Assembly (NCBI GenBank): GCA_008508345.1
Contig: QNGE01000298.1
Span: 102,979 to 166,978, forward strand
From: Paragonimus westermani
Lineage: Eukaryota > Platyhelminthes > Trematoda > Plagiorchiida > Troglotrematidae
Direction: 5' to 3'
DNA length: 64,000 bases
Numbering within the stretch: the first letter of the stretch is position 1; each line of letters starts with the position of its first letter. The notes under the pieces are model-generated. The model was not told the origin of the DNA, made no database searches, and saw nothing but the letters and a program-made list of their open reading frames with translations. Made by a program: the position numbers and the translations under genes. Shown here in pieces: positions 25,389 to 38,120 of this stretch.

Positions 25389-27629
25389 AATGTCGATAAA
25401 CTGACAGCCGAATTTCTCATTTGACCTTAGTCCAACAGAATACCTTCAAGACCATATAAGTTGAATAGTTTATGGGATTACGGATTAGCCTGCCTTATCC
25501 CGTCTGTAAGCAAGGTATTTCGAAAACAAGGCAAGGGGCAAACAGATAAGACACTGCGTAGCTTTTATACAATGGACAGCGAGAAATCAGTGCAGTAATT
25601 CTCCTCAAAGGTGGATCCGCTAAATATTTATGTTTACGAAAAGAAATGTATTTGTTAAAGACAGGTTCACGCTGATCAGATAGTTTAGCGTAAACCGTGT
25701 AACAGCCGATTAGACTGGGAATATTTGAGATTCGATGGCGGTCGTTGGGATAACTAAATACAAGGACCGTCCATTTCTACACATGCTTGGCTCCGACTAA
25801 ACAATGCCAGCTGCTCCTGTGTGATTATCGTCAGCTTACGGTTCCCAACCTTTGACTAATATTTGGTACTTATTCATCATTTTGCATTACGGTAGCCATT
25901 ATGTTGTGTCCGCTCATGCAGCAGATGCTACGTGTAACCACTCTTGTTAGTATTCTACAATGAACGAGACGAAATTCGGACAGGTAACTTTTTCACCCAA
26001 TCTCTTCGAACTATCTAGGTACCGTTTAGAAGCGATTATTTGATATTTAGGAATCTGTCCGTTGGTTTCACAGACTTTTTAGTATTTACGGTCCAGCAAT
26101 TGACTGTGTTCCATATACTTTTGCTCGAAGAGAGCTGTTTGGCGATTTTATCCCCTCATTCCATTAACAACAAGGAGTTGTATAAATGTCTAGTTTTGTA
26201 GTCTTGTGTTTGGTCTACTGTGAAACAAGTTCGTGAACACTAGAAGCTATGTGAATCTGCAATGGTGCTTCCTGGAATTCATTTATGCAGTTCGGCTGAA
26301 TGATGTATATATTCATTTTTCGACAAAACAAATCTACCTGTTTGTTTATCAATCTTTCTTTGATGAGTCGTTTAAATCCGGCATTGCAAACTCAACAAAG
26401 TAATTTGCCTATCTGTTTATAATAAAAAACCATTGATTATGATCGATGCTGTTGTGTTATTTGACTGTGTCATTTCGGATTTATCGAATGCGCTATCTTC
26501 TCTATTTGCCTGTTTGTCGTGCCTACTAGTAACGTCAGCGAAGTCTTCCGTAAGTTGTGTCCTTTCTCTACTGAACGATTTCAACTGTAGCAAACTCCGC
26601 AGAGGCTTATCTACTTTCATCTAGGTTCCTGTAATCACCACCAATCATACAGTCAAGGGCTTGCGAGAAAAACACTAGGATTCAGCAGTTTTATAAACAG
26701 GGTTAGATAGGGAATTTGCTTTCTCCAGATCACGGGACAGTTTTTGACCGGTAGCAATGCAGCACAGTATCGCAATATAACGCTGTTTGGAACATTCGCC
26801 TTTGTAGCACAGATTGCATTTCACTGGCGGATTTCCCTAGTGATCTTTGCAAAAGAAAAGCACTCTTTCCCCAACGCCAAGTATGTCACTACCCTCACAA
26901 TCCTAATGCGGTGATTTCAGACGACTAGTTAAGTTATTCACGTCCCCCCCATCAATTTGTCTGTCACGCCGTCTAGCAAACGGTCTAGTTTTGTGTCGTG
27001 GTCTACGTCTCATTTAACGCGCACTGCTATCCTTAATTTTGGTGTCCATCCTCAATGTGACCAGTACTCCTTCGTTGCAACATTGCTTTAGTGATGGGTC
27101 TGTTTGTCAGCAGCAAACGCAACAGTCATTCACGTCTAACAGTTCACACGTTCAAGAGGGGACATTCGGCATCGTTGTCTTTGTGTGCAGGTTTCCGCAA
27201 CAAACACTCGATCACATTGTGATCAAGTGCTGTATTTGTATTTAGAACTTTGACAAGTTATCGCATTAAAATGGTTTTTTATTCAGTCTTAATTTTTTCC
27301 CTCGAAGACCGTGTTACTCCGATAATTAGGGAGATATCCCGTGTCGCAGATAAGTTGTTCTCAACTTCGGTGAGCCACATGAATCAGGGATGGATCCGTT
27401 TACAATTTAATCTCAAGGAAAAAATTGACATGTTGTTTATCTCGCTTAGCAAATGATCAGCTTACAAAGCCCTGAATGAACTCACGAAATTTTAGGTTTC
27501 ATGTTATCCATGGTCTATTCGTGTATTAGTGTCTATTGCTGATTTATTCAGCCAAAATGGTGAGTGTAACTGTGTAAATGATTTTCCTTTTAGTATCGTG
27601 AATATGTCCAGTTTAGTCATGAGGAAAAA
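25389..27629. other. No gene recognised
   Basis: Only short frames. At 26417-26624 both strands are open for about 65 codons over the same stretch, a chance effect of composition. No repeat shared with the rest of the window was noticed. Confidence 0.45.
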
Positions 27630-27676
27630 CGCGTAGCAAACAAGCTTGTTTTCAGTGCTTCATCATCAGGCTAAAA
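27630..27676 (-). other. Hammerhead-like motif in PLE-D 3' region
   Basis: On the minus strand: TAGC, then CTGATGA, a short segment, CTGAAAAC, AAGC, TTGTTTGCTACG. The TAGC before CTGATGA can pair with GCTA after GTTT (helix I of a hammerhead), and AACA/TGTT can pair around an AGCT loop (helix III). Helix II is not canonical: only a UG/CA pairing is possible, with two extra bases before GAAA. The same layout occurs in PLE-E. Hammerhead ribozymes are known in PLEs of many animals; whether this one folds or cuts is not shown. Confidence 0.35.
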
Positions 27677-28160
27677 ACAACATATTTATATGGGTTCGCT
27701 GTGGGTAGTATGTCCGTGGGGTGAGGGCTGGTGATCATTAATGTCCAGTCAGTCAAACTCGTGAAATCTAGTCATGTAGGCCAGTGAATTGGGTTGTAAA
27801 TGTTTTCGGAAAACCGGTACTCCTATGTAAAAGATCGATCCGGGCTATCGATACAGGGCCGCTGAAGGTTCAGTGTTTTGACCAGACGTTTTTGTGAGCA
27901 TAACGGGGGCGAATGTAAGCGGATTGCAATGGCTTCTGCAATGCGAACAAGCCCGAATTCGGCACCTGAGGATTAACGTAGATGAAGTCGTTTTCACAAT
28001 ATAAGTTTCATCCTGATTCCAGTGTATACAGCTGTATTCCAAACTGTCCCTTACAAAATACCTACCTTGTCTCTTGGGACAATAATTTCCACCTTTCAGT
28101 TTCTGTGATATTTTGAATGGCAAACCGCAATGATAATTAACGTCATCCCCAAACTTGAGG
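27677..28160 (-). pseudogene. PLE-D, C-terminal remnant of a Penelope-like element
   Basis: The clearest part is the endonuclease tail at about 27955-27822 on the minus strand, with RIAEAIAIRLHSPPLCSQKR and VKTLNL followed by a stop. The same tail in PLE-C is RLTPALWDQEKLLVNLSLP and in PLE-E KLHNPQLRAQKKF...SLHVP. Upstream, a different frame reads GLPFKISQKLKG, which resembles the start of the PLE linker, and YTGIRMKL could be a decayed YIG box near 28037, but the distance between these parts is shorter than in the other copies, so an internal deletion is likely. Downstream, about 150 bp of 3' region leads to the hammerhead-like motif. No RT palm is visible upstream of 28160. Confidence 0.5.
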
Positions 28161-28748
28161 TGTTTCTTCTCGGACTTGTTTATTAGAGGAGAACCGTTGT
28201 TTTGTTTCTTACTAGGACTAGTCCTCTCAACTCGGCTGATGAAGTTCCAGATTCACGTGTCTTACTTAATTCTGTGGCGGCTGAAGCCATTTTTGCCTCA
28301 AATTTAATTACACGTTTCTTCTGTAATCGTGTTCATCCTTTTTGAGCCAGGCGCACGAAACTGCTGGTACTGTTGCTAAACATTTTCATCCCGTAAGTCA
28401 TTTTATTGAGACTATTCAACTTCTATATTGCTGTCTTTTCTGGGTCTGTTCAACTTAATTTTTCCAAGCAATTTATCAGCACATATTTTATCGGTAGTGG
28501 AACTTTGGGGATTCAAGTTATTTCGATATTGAACACCACTCACACTTGATCGCAGCCTCCGCATTTGGACAAGCCTTTCGGCTAGCCCACTTCGAAATGA
28601 AGCAGCAGACTCGATTTTAGATCTCATTAAAGCTCATCAGTAGTGTATACCCTTGTCCGGATCGGAGTCTGCACTCTGAACCTCGTCCTTGTGAGACTAG
28701 TGCGTTAACCACCATAGGCCTGATTGAATAATCAAATCCAAACTCCCA
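28161..28748. other. Possible tRNA-like boxes and CTGATGA motif next to repeat R1
   Basis: On the minus strand, 28711-28701 reads TGGTTAACGCA, close to a pol III A box. 28682-28671 reads GGTTCAGAGTGC, close to a B box, although the box spacing (29 bp) is short. Further downstream on that strand, 28640-28631 reads CTGATGAGCT. A tRNA-like head followed by a hammerhead is the layout of the schistosome S-alpha-type SINE, but no GAAA follows here. The rest holds a 71-codon minus-strand frame with no match. Confidence 0.3.
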
Positions 28749-28891
28749 ACCACAACCTTGTATGAATAGTGTTCAGCTTGCCCGATCATTTCGACAGAAG
28801 AACGAACACACTTACTGTTCTGTCTAATTGACAACCCCGTGATCAGGACTTCTCAGTTAGGTTGAGGTTATGGTCTTCATTGAACCTGTTG
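28749..28891 (+). repeat. Dispersed repeat family R1, copy 2
   Basis: Best preserved copy by eye: ACCACAACCTTGTATGAATA, then GTGTTCAGCTTGCCCGATC, then CCGTGATCAGGACTTCTCAG and a TGGTCTTCATTGAACCTGTT end. Homology to the copy at 58932 runs throughout and continues weakly upstream. Confidence 0.7.
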
Positions 28892-31800
28892 GGCATGGAT
28901 AGACTCGGTGTTTACTCACTAAGTATATTTTTTGCAGAGCGACCAGATTTTTCGTCACTTTTTCGAATAGTTTTGTAGCGTGCATTACTTCTTGTTTCCA
29001 TGTCTGTTTAGTTATTCGTTGATAAATTCAATAACATTGCTTAGTTCCATCGCGTGTGAAGTCAGTTCCTCTCATTTATTTGAAAATCGTATGTTCAAAC
29101 ATATTTGTGGCCAGCGGATAAGCGTGATAACCTGAAATTTATCCACTAAATCACACGAAGATTGTTTTATGTCATTATGTTTCGATTCAAATAGGTTCTT
29201 ACTTGTGGGTGTTTTTTTAATGTACCATAAAAAAACTTAAGAAAACCGGTCATTAGGATCACTTGGAAGCCTATATGGCCATAGGATAGTGGCAGTGGTT
29301 GGTCTGATTCACTTAGAAAAGGTCCTGTCGGTACCATCTGGTAATAGACGCCTAAGAAGTACTCAAAATACTTTACAGTGTTTTGTTACTTTCAGATCTA
29401 TTTTACCTTTATCCTTCCAAAGGATTTGTCGGCCAACCTACTCAATCTGTTCCGTACTGTGGAAAATCGGATATTGCGAGGTACAATTAGCGGTAAAGAC
29501 GCCGTTCTAACCTAGCTCCAAAAAGACCCGCATACCACACATGCAACTGTATTAGTGGTCAACCATGGGGTGATGATTTACAGGTCTGTCTTCATGACAA
29601 AGAGAGCTAAGCAACAGACCTTAGTCTTGCTATTGTTCAGAACAGTGGATGGTTTTTCGGCGTGGCTCAATTCAATGAATAACCAAATATCTGGACCTGA
29701 CAGCAACTGACGACTAGTTCTTTAAGGGGCTCTGATGTTTGTTCTGACGATCTGCGGTCAGATTATCGTTAGCCTTGTTTTTCTCACTTCTGAAATACAT
29801 CAACGATGTCTGTAAGAAAATCAGTCGTTTGGGGAGGCGATGCTCGTCAAGCTTTCCTACAGTTGCGAGTTTGGGAGACTGTCAGTTCAAAATTTTCTAT
29901 CTAGGGTTGGTGGTCTGCAACTATTTGGCTCGCACGTAATCTTGGATGTCACAGAGCGACGACCAGCTTGTGGTGCATGAGCTTGGCACTTAGGTTATCT
30001 TAGTCCCTCTTCACTCTATCTCACCATATTAAGGCATACGATCTGGACTTTACTATGATAACCAGTACCATATGTGAAATTAAAATCTTTTGTTAGTACC
30101 CTGAAACAAACTCAGAGTGGATGTCTTCATAACAAGCATGAATGGAACATCGTTTTTCCTTTGGTGTGCTAATGTTTCACAACCACAATCATTTCAAACC
30201 AAGAACCGGCTAAACAACCCGGATAATAATCAACTGGCTTTTTGTACATACCACTGTCCACATAAGCTGCTAGAACTGTGGGTTCCAGAGTTCCTCGCGA
30301 GTGACTCACTTCAACTTCCTATCAGTTGAAAGTAAGCTTCTTTTTGTAAGGAACTTTTTCAGTTAGATGAATCTCACCTGTTTGGCGGTGGAACTTTCAA
30401 AAGATATTACACGCACCAGTGCAGGATGGATACCTAAGCGCCGCTATCGAATACCTGCGCAAAGGTCGCCTAATAAAGAGGATATCCATTAGATTAGTGA
30501 ATTCGAGTACACTTTTCAAAAATGAAAGAGGTACGGGGACAACTGACCAAGGTCTATGTGATCCAATAATTGGCAGCATATCAAGAGTAATCTACAGTGA
30601 TAAAATGGACTCGAAAATTACACTATCATCCCCAGTAAAATCTAGGACTAACGGTGTTTGAAATTTCTTCTTCAAAAAGGGCGATACTTACCTAGCAAAA
30701 CCTTCTTGCTTGTTGACAGTGTGATGGACGACGTGTGTCATCCAACGGTTAAACTGTGGTCATTTTACTGAAGTCTGTTGGAACCGGGCAGGTAGGTAAA
30801 TTCCGTGAAGTGTCGGCTGGCCAGTTAGCACACGGTGGAACATTACAGATCATGCCATCGCTTAGTAATGGCCAGCAAAAGGTCGGCAAGCCTGTGAGGT
30901 ATGAAAGCACTGTTAATCCCCTATCACCAGCCAGGCAAGTGACACACAATTTTTTAGTATTTCCGGATGAGCACTTTCTTTTGTTATATTTATTGTAGAG
31001 CTCACGTTTTTCACATATGAAATTATTGAAGGACGTTTACTCATTTGTTGAAGATTTGTTCAACTGAAAAAGTTAGTACCAACTTTCAGACGGAAAGCTG
31101 TCGACCGTTTCCCAGTGAAGCTTTTATAGGATATCTCCGGGAATTTTTCGAATATAAGGAGATAATAGGATAAAATGTTAGGTGGGGTCTTTCTCCTAGA
31201 AGGATGTAGAAACGGCCCAAAGCTACGCAATTTATTACAGCAATTTACCCCACTAGACCTCAAGACAGCATTAAACATTAGCAAGAAAAGTTTGGCATAG
31301 GACGCCACTAAAAAACTTACGCCTTCGCTTTGATTGTTTGAATCAAGTTTTTTGTGAATGGCATTGGCGGATGGGTTTTCTTCTTAGGGCGCGACATGTA
31401 CTAGTCATTCTAGTAGTCGAGCTATTTTAAAGCAGCGCATTTCCCGTCCCAGGTCTAACTGTCCGGTGACGACCCCCTTCCTCCTAGTCTCACATCCTCA
31501 GGAATACACACCGGTGAATTTGAATCCGGTCCCGGTGAGTGGCCAAAGGTGACAGTGGAATGAAACTCACTCGGTGGGGCAAGCGACCGTACCTTGGACA
31601 AAGGCGGACAGACTTCATCTTGGTTCATAAATCAGTCAACTCGTTTCAGTCGCTAGAGGCTTCTATCGGTTATCGTATTCGTTTATTCTCAATCGGTTTG
31701 GCGGTTCGGTGTCAAACTGATGCACACATTCTGTGTAGTGACCACATACAAACTAACTTGATGTTCTACAGGTAGTGGGGATCGTTTTGACAACCGATTT

Positions 31801-34800
31801 GCGACGTACGTGCAAATACTCGTATCTTTGCCGGGTTGGCAATGGCAATCACATTAATCACACAGCGCGCATCAACATATGTCCGAGACTTTTCACTCGA
31901 GATAAGTAAACTGCTAAAACACACACACAGTGTCACCCAATAGAGTTCGAAAAAGGACCATTTCCCATATATGCAAAATGTCAGAAGCGCCACACACACA
32001 CCGGTACATTAGAAATAACTGTCCCTGAGACCACTGGTCACTTGGAAGGCTGTCATTCGAGTGGCGTCACGGTCGATATGGTATCTATTTCGCCAATAAT
32101 ATAAATAACCGTCATGGTTACCAACACGGCTAGTAACGCGTGTGAGTGCACATACAACAACGTGTGTGCGTGACCTTTTGCCGCCGGTTTTTATATGTGC
32201 AGGCCTAAAGTTGTGTACCTATATATGCTGTTATTCAGGTGATTCTTCGTGACGACTGTAGCATGCATACATTAGTATCTGTGGCTTTACACGGTGGCAT
32301 ACCACCCATCAAATGCCATCAAACAATACAATATTTTCCACTAGCCCGCTTTGTAATGCACGAGAATTCCTGTGAAGCGCAATGCTTCGACACAAAGAGA
32401 CTGATCGGTTTGGAAACCTATCGAGCTTATCGGAAAAGCATAGTTGTTAATGGTGGTTACACAAATCACTTTACTGACCGTTGTTCTGGAGTAATTGTTT
32501 GGACCAAGAAAGATAGGACTTAGCAGAAACAGTTAGCTTTAGCAGTTAGTTAAGGAAGGAAGGCCAATCTGTACAAATTTGCTGTTTCGCACATACGTGT
32601 ATTACTTTTTCGTAAGATTTACGAACGTACACATTTCAGGGGTCAAGGTTACGGCTGAAATCCAAGTAAAGTTATTACTTAGGAGATTAACAGACCGATA
32701 GCACTGATGAGACGAAGGAATGATTTTACTCACAAAATCTACTGAGTCGGAGCCCCTTTTTGCAAACGTTTTTACACCATTCCTTTCACACGTGACATCG
32801 CCTACTGTGGTTTGAATACGTCAGTTCACTGGTTGACTGCTTCTAACAAATTGTTAGTAGTTGACTGTATCGAGCAAATTCGATCTCACAAGTGATGTGA
32901 CGAGTTTGGAAAGTTGAGTGCAATTTATCTCGTTCCTACTGGGTTGTTTACCAAACTAGGCGATAGAAGTGAGATTTTCATCTTAAAACCTACCGTAATT
33001 TGGATGTAATTGTTTCTATGTTGTAAGTCACAAATTGTACTGCTGCAAACGGGTCACACGTTTATGAAGAACCATCAGATTATAGCAGCATACTAAGGGG
33101 CTGAGAATGTTACCTGCTTGCCACGAACTGCAACACGACTCAATAAAATTTAGTGTTTCTAGGATTGTTCACTCAAGTTTCGGGTGTTACTGACGATCGG
33201 CTCCTGCTTACCGTCTGATTATCCTTAACAAGAACAAAACTCCTATTGTAATGGAGGCTAAAGACCAGTAAACAAGTGTTCTTTAATAGCAACATTGCTG
33301 GTAACCAATTAAAAGGAAACTTGTATTGGATAACTATGGTGCAATAGTCTGATCACAGTGAGACGGTGAAACTGTCTTGTTTCCCGGATCTGCCGTACAA
33401 CTCCTGATCGTGCATATACAAGCTGTGAACGCTTACGTTCGCCTGAACTGAGTGGCCTGGCCCATTTACATCGTAGAGCCAGGTGAAGATTACTGATAAG
33501 CATACGAGAATTTTTGGTTAGCATAAATTAAACTAAGATTGTTTGATGGAACGGAACGGTGCAACTGAGGGAATGGCAATCGGCCAAATCGTGAAGTTGA
33601 AACCGGTCAGATTTAGGGGGTCAACCCTAAGTTCCCTGAGCTGGCACCCATTGTTTAGTTCTATCAGCCAATTATGGCCTGTGGCTATCTTGGAATAAAC
33701 AGCGTAGTCAATCTACAAAATGCCACAATGATGAGCTCACCCACCTGTGTCATACTGCGTGTACAAACAAATAAGTTATTTAAAAACAAAACAATAAGTA
33801 CACAATATCCAAGTGAAAATTATCACACTGTATTTGTCAGGGATTATTGGATATTATGTTTCTAATGCCCTTCCACTCTTGATGTTGTTACGTAACTACC
33901 GACGATAGACGATAATTGATTTAACCTGTTGCACTACGACCACTCGTGAAGAGGTATAGACTTCTTGTTATCAATTCCGTCCACTTAAAGGTGAATTAAT
34001 GTTGGACAGAATAACACAGCAGGTTGGAAGCCACGACTTGTACCAGCCGTTTTAGGATGTACTACGAGGAGGGTAAAGCTTGCAGAGCCATAATGTGTAA
34101 TCCGTTCGTTTCTTTCGGCTAGGCGGAAAAACAGAGAGAGAAAAGATTCAGGGGGATAAAGTTCGTAGCAAGGTACACAGCCAACATTATCGTGCCAGGG
34201 CGTGTTTGAAGGTCTCAAAATTCCGACAACGCGGCATATCGACCTCCGAGAATGTATATGTCATTGCACGGTCCAATCGATCGATCAATCTACTTGAATT
34301 CACAACACATTTCATTGAGCCCAGCCTGCAAAGATGCGTAGGCGATAAAAAGTACGACAGTTTCCACCCTCATTTGTGTAAGTGAACATACCCCCTTGGC
34401 GCCGAGATCATCCAACTTGGAAAGACGAACCGGGGTTCTACTGGTATATGATGCAGCTCATTCTCAGCTCTTCGCTTTTTGTCCTGGCAGGCGGATAGAA
34501 AGACCCATACCCCTTGTCTCTGCTATCCCGGACACTGACTGTTTGATAGACACGATAACGGCAGGCTGATGAAGAGACAGGTTAAAATGAACCGCCTATG
34601 CACACAGTTGGATGAGGTTAGAAAACCGTTATGACTACGAGAGATAGGCATCTAATCGGTTGACAATGAGTAAATCGGGGTAGTAACAGTCAGTACTATT
34701 CTTGTGAATGGGGGTGAGGGTATGCAGAAACCGGAATGCATCTACATAGGAATATTCCGTCCGATTTATACCGGGTTCGTTTTATTGGTTGCCATTCAGA

Positions 34801-35856
34801 GGACAACTCAAGCGTGCAGCAAGCTGATTTGTACGGTCAACAGCTTTTTCTCCGCCCTTTTTCTCGCGTCGATTAAGACTTCGCATGTCATTTACAAAGA
34901 TGCATGTAGACAGAGACAGATACGTAAAGGTGAATAGTTTAAAAAACAGCATGCCGATTCACTTTGACCAATGTAGTTGTTTATTGGTAAGTGGTAAGCA
35001 TGTTATGACAGCCACAATAGCTGTTCTTTTATACTCCATAAGTAAGGGGTCAGTGACAGGATTATTAATTATGTTCGACTAAGAAGGAGCCATTGTTTAA
35101 GAAGCTCAGATTCCTTTATGAACGGCTGCTTACACAGTACAAAACTGTCATGATTCTGTTGAAGTCATGCGTGACGGAATCGACCGTGGACAAGTTGTTC
35201 AACTTAAGGAAATATACTGTCCATTCCGTACGCTGTACCGATGCATCAGGCAATGATCAGGTCAGCTGAAAAGGTAACCTGTGAGTCTTTTTACAGTAAG
35301 ATCCACCAACAGCGCCATACATTTTTCCGTCGCCGTGCTCGAAAGCTTACAAACCTGTTCGTGTATAGTATGCACAGATGATTTAGCTGACTACTACTAT
35401 GCCGTTATCCTCGACCGACGGAAGAGGTTTGCAATGTTTGTTGACTTTAAAGGATTTTCGGTGGGTAAATAGTTTCTGGTTTTAGCCTAATCAATCACAG
35501 AGGTCCAACAGTGCCAACACCAAGCTTGCATATTTGACAAAAGGAACTTCACAATGCACTAAAATTGATGCAATGTGCGTGCGTGTAAAATGCATGTTAG
35601 GCAGAAGTTCATGTTGCCTTTTGGTCCAAAAGCCTCCAAAATAAGGCAAAGAACATGTGTTTCTCACATATCTCTGCTGGTCTGTTTTATATCGCGATCC
35701 TCAATAATGTGACAAACTTGTTTCCCCCACTGCATACAGCTGTACGGTTAAATTGCATTGTTTTATGAAGAGTTATCTTCAGCATCTACGTAGTTCCCAC
35801 CTTGATGCAAGTTGCATTGTTGCGATGCATCTTGCGTGTTGACAAATGTAACAATT
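28892..35856. other. No gene recognised in about 7 kb
   Basis: Frames are at most 94 codons (32239-32523 plus). A plus frame at 31539-31775 contains a WGKR tetrapeptide and one at 34704-34937 contains YIG, but neither has a supporting context. No repeats shared with other parts were noticed, apart from a short GAGCTTGGCACTTAGGTT word at 29979 like that in the 19.3-kb palindrome. Confidence 0.45.
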
Positions 35857-36178
35857 CAGTTTCTTCATTATACCCAGAGTACTCATAAGAAGTTAAGGTT
35901 ACAAACAGCTGTTTTCGGTAATTCTCATCAGACATATACAATTACAAGAGATTCATCAGGTTCACCTATCAGACAGAAGCATGGTTATACGCAATGGTGA
36001 TAGACATGGGAACGGTGGATGGCTGACTACCCGGGTGGTGGTGGGTTTGTGTGTATATGTGAATGTGTCGTATTTCTATGACCGGTGTGTGACAGCGTGT
36101 TAATCGGGTTACTGGGCCACTGAGTTTCTGGCGGTTTACACATAGTTATCTACGGGACGTGTAAGGACTGTGTGAATT
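35857..36178 (-). repeat. PLE-E left terminal repeat (own 3' region)
   Basis: The reverse complement aligns with 38121-38444. It is nearly identical from 35857 to about 36144 apart from scattered mismatches, then weaker through 36178, where it enters the end of the endonuclease frame. It holds the hammerhead-like motif at 35898-35931 on the minus strand. Confidence 0.92.
35898..35931 (-). other. Hammerhead-like motif, PLE-E left copy
   Basis: Minus strand: CTGATGAG, AATTAC, CGAAAAC, AGCTGTTTGTAAC. The CUGAUGA and GAAA core elements and an AAC-AGCT-GTT helix III are present. Helix II is a single G-C pair, and helix I pairing is poor. Conserved in the right copy and in the third copy. Confidence 0.35.
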
Positions 36179-36540
36179 TCTTTTGGGCGCGCAGTTGGGG
36201 GTTGTGGAGTTTGATAACCGTCACCTCTGGCGTCAACAACAGTCTCGCCCTGACAACTGGGGAATGGGCTTGGGACACTCTGCAAATGGTCTTGAACACT
36301 AAATCGGGCGTGATCTGATGACCCGTGTCGATCAGGTGTGATCCGATAACACTCGAATGTGGATCCGTCATGCCATTACGCAGGCATTTCGGAAGGTGCT
36401 CACGGATCCTGTCTGATAGTCGCCGAGTAGTTTTCCGAAGGTAACCGGCTTGTCAACAACAGGCGAAAGGATGAATACAGAGTGACGAAGAAAACTCCGG
36501 TAACCTATCATTCATGTGTAACATCCATACCGGTCGGCTC
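36150..36540 (-). pseudogene. PLE-E GIY-YIG endonuclease domain, decayed
   Basis: On the minus strand after the linker, a frame interrupted by a stop near 36450 reads GYLRKTTRRLSDRIREHLP (about 36445-36385). The YIG box has changed to YLR, but the TxRRLxxRIxEH pattern is kept. It runs on into DPHSSVIGSHLIDTGHQI (about 36365-36310), the conserved block also present in PLE-A and PLE-C. The tail has KLHNPQLRAQKKF. The domain nicks target DNA in functional Penelope elements; loss of the YIG residues and the stop make this copy inactive. Its last codons lie inside the left terminal repeat. Confidence 0.88.
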
Positions 36541-38000
36541 TTAAATGAGATGATCATTCGTGCAACATTGGAGGTCTTGGCCAAAGCATTTGTCAGACTG
36601 CGACTGATCAGTCAGGCTGATAAAAATAAGCTTTATCGCCACTGCATCCATCGCTGGCTGAGTATCTTTACACTTCATATTCCTTCCCATAAATCTCTCT
36701 GGATATCCATTCTGCCTCAATATCTCTATAGTTTGTTGTAATTCCTTGTCTGTGATGTCTGCCTTGCATATCCTTCTCGCTCTATCAGTTAGACAGCCAA
36801 TCAAATTTTGTTTCAGTGGAACAAAGCTGAAGAAGTTGGTGTACTGTTCCGTCTAAGTCGCTTTCCTTTGAACGGATCTTTATAGGGAACCGTCCAATCT
36901 GCGGTGCAATAAAACATCAAGGAAGAACAGTCTGTCATCCTTCTCCTCCTCCAGAGTGAATTGTATATATTCGGGTGTGCACAAGTAAATGCCAGTAGAG
37001 AGCTTCGCGCATCAGCGGAGTCTTTGATCACACCGAATATGTCATCTACATAACGTCTACATAAAGGCAGCTTAGAAATTGTGGGTTCTAACTGATTAAA
37101 TTCCCTTTTTGCCATAAACACGTCTGCCGACAACCGGCCAAGTGGGGACCCCATAGCTACTCCTCCTTTCTGTCTATATATCTCACCGCGGAACTAAAAC
37201 TGGACATTGTGTGTGCAGAACAATAACAATTCCTTCAGATTTTCGACCGGAATACAAACTTCTATTTGATTCTCTTCTATGTATCCACATAAGTATTCTA
37301 CTGTTTCCTTAAGCGGCACGATTGTGAATAAAAACGTGACATCTAGGGAAATCATGTGGTGATTTTTAGTGTTCAGCGAGTCGACAGAGTCCACGAACTG
37401 AAATGTATCTTGCTCTGACTGGTTCAACCATTTGAACTAACCATCTGGTTAGACTGTGGTAAGGTGAATTGTTCATGTCAATAATTGGGCAGTCCATCTT
37501 TATGGACTCCGGGGAGTCTATACAGTCTTGGAATGATCGTATCAATCGTTCTGGTTCTTTAAAAAATAACTGTATCAATCAGGTCAGTCTGATTCATTTG
37601 ATGAAGTAGCTTGGATAGGCTCTTCTCAGTCGATGTTGTCTCATCCCTGTCCGATTCCACCTTTTTGAACTTTGGGTGGTCAGACAAAGTATGACGCATC
37701 TCTTCAATATAGTCTGCTTTGTCTAGTAATAATACTCCAGCTTTTTTGCTTGGCTTTGTCAAAATCATGTCATGATTGTTTTGCAGCTCTTTTATCGTCT
37801 CTATCTGGCTTCTTTCCAATAAACTGCATCTGGGTGTTACGGTATCGTGGTATTTTTAGCAGGCATTTACAACGGTAGACTTGTGGTGCTCCGCATTATA
37901 TTCTGAGGATGGAGTGAGTTCGTCTAGTTGCTGATACAAGTTTTCAAATTGAACCTCCATGTCTATTCGTTTATGTTCGACTGTTGGAGAAATAATTTAG
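36541..38000 (-). pseudogene. PLE-E reverse transcriptase with intact YVDD box
   Basis: The most complete RT of the window, in about six frame pieces. The N-terminal part has FENLYQQLDEL and SSEYNAEHHKST (about 37960-37890), then ILTKPSKKAGVLLLDKADY (about 37760). Next come NSPYHSLTRWL (about 37460), SLDVTFLFTIVPLKETVEYL (about 37350-37290), LKELLLFCTHNVQF, and GGVAMGSPLG (about 37165-37140). The palm box RRYVDDIFGVI follows at 37041-37055, with both Asp residues intact. The linker has LTDRARRICKADI and LRQNGYPERF (about 36780-36690). Stops occur in the N-terminal part near 37870 and after HNVQF at 37194. The length, about 490 codons without the endonuclease, is close to a full PLE RT. No host partner is needed for this call. 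Confidence 0.92.
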
Positions 38001-38120
38001 GGCCTAGCGATAATACCTATAGCAATGTGCGATTCAAGACAACTGATGAATAATTATGGACATACCATTCGACATTATTGGGAGATGTGACCTGCGGTTT
38101 GATCGGATTCAATCCGTTGA

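Noticed and set aside
26417..26624. Frames open on both strands over the same 200 bp
   Set aside because: A composition effect; neither has a motif.
31539..31600. WGKR followed by RR, like an amidated neuropeptide precursor
   Set aside because: Single unit, no signal peptide, no repeat of the peptide; short basic words are common by chance.
32707..32725. CTGATGAGACGAAGG on the plus strand
   Set aside because: The GAA part is out of place and no flanking pairing is visible.
34704..34937. Plus-strand CIYIG in a 77-codon frame
   Set aside because: No conserved Arg/EH spacing and no linker or tail of a PLE endonuclease nearby.
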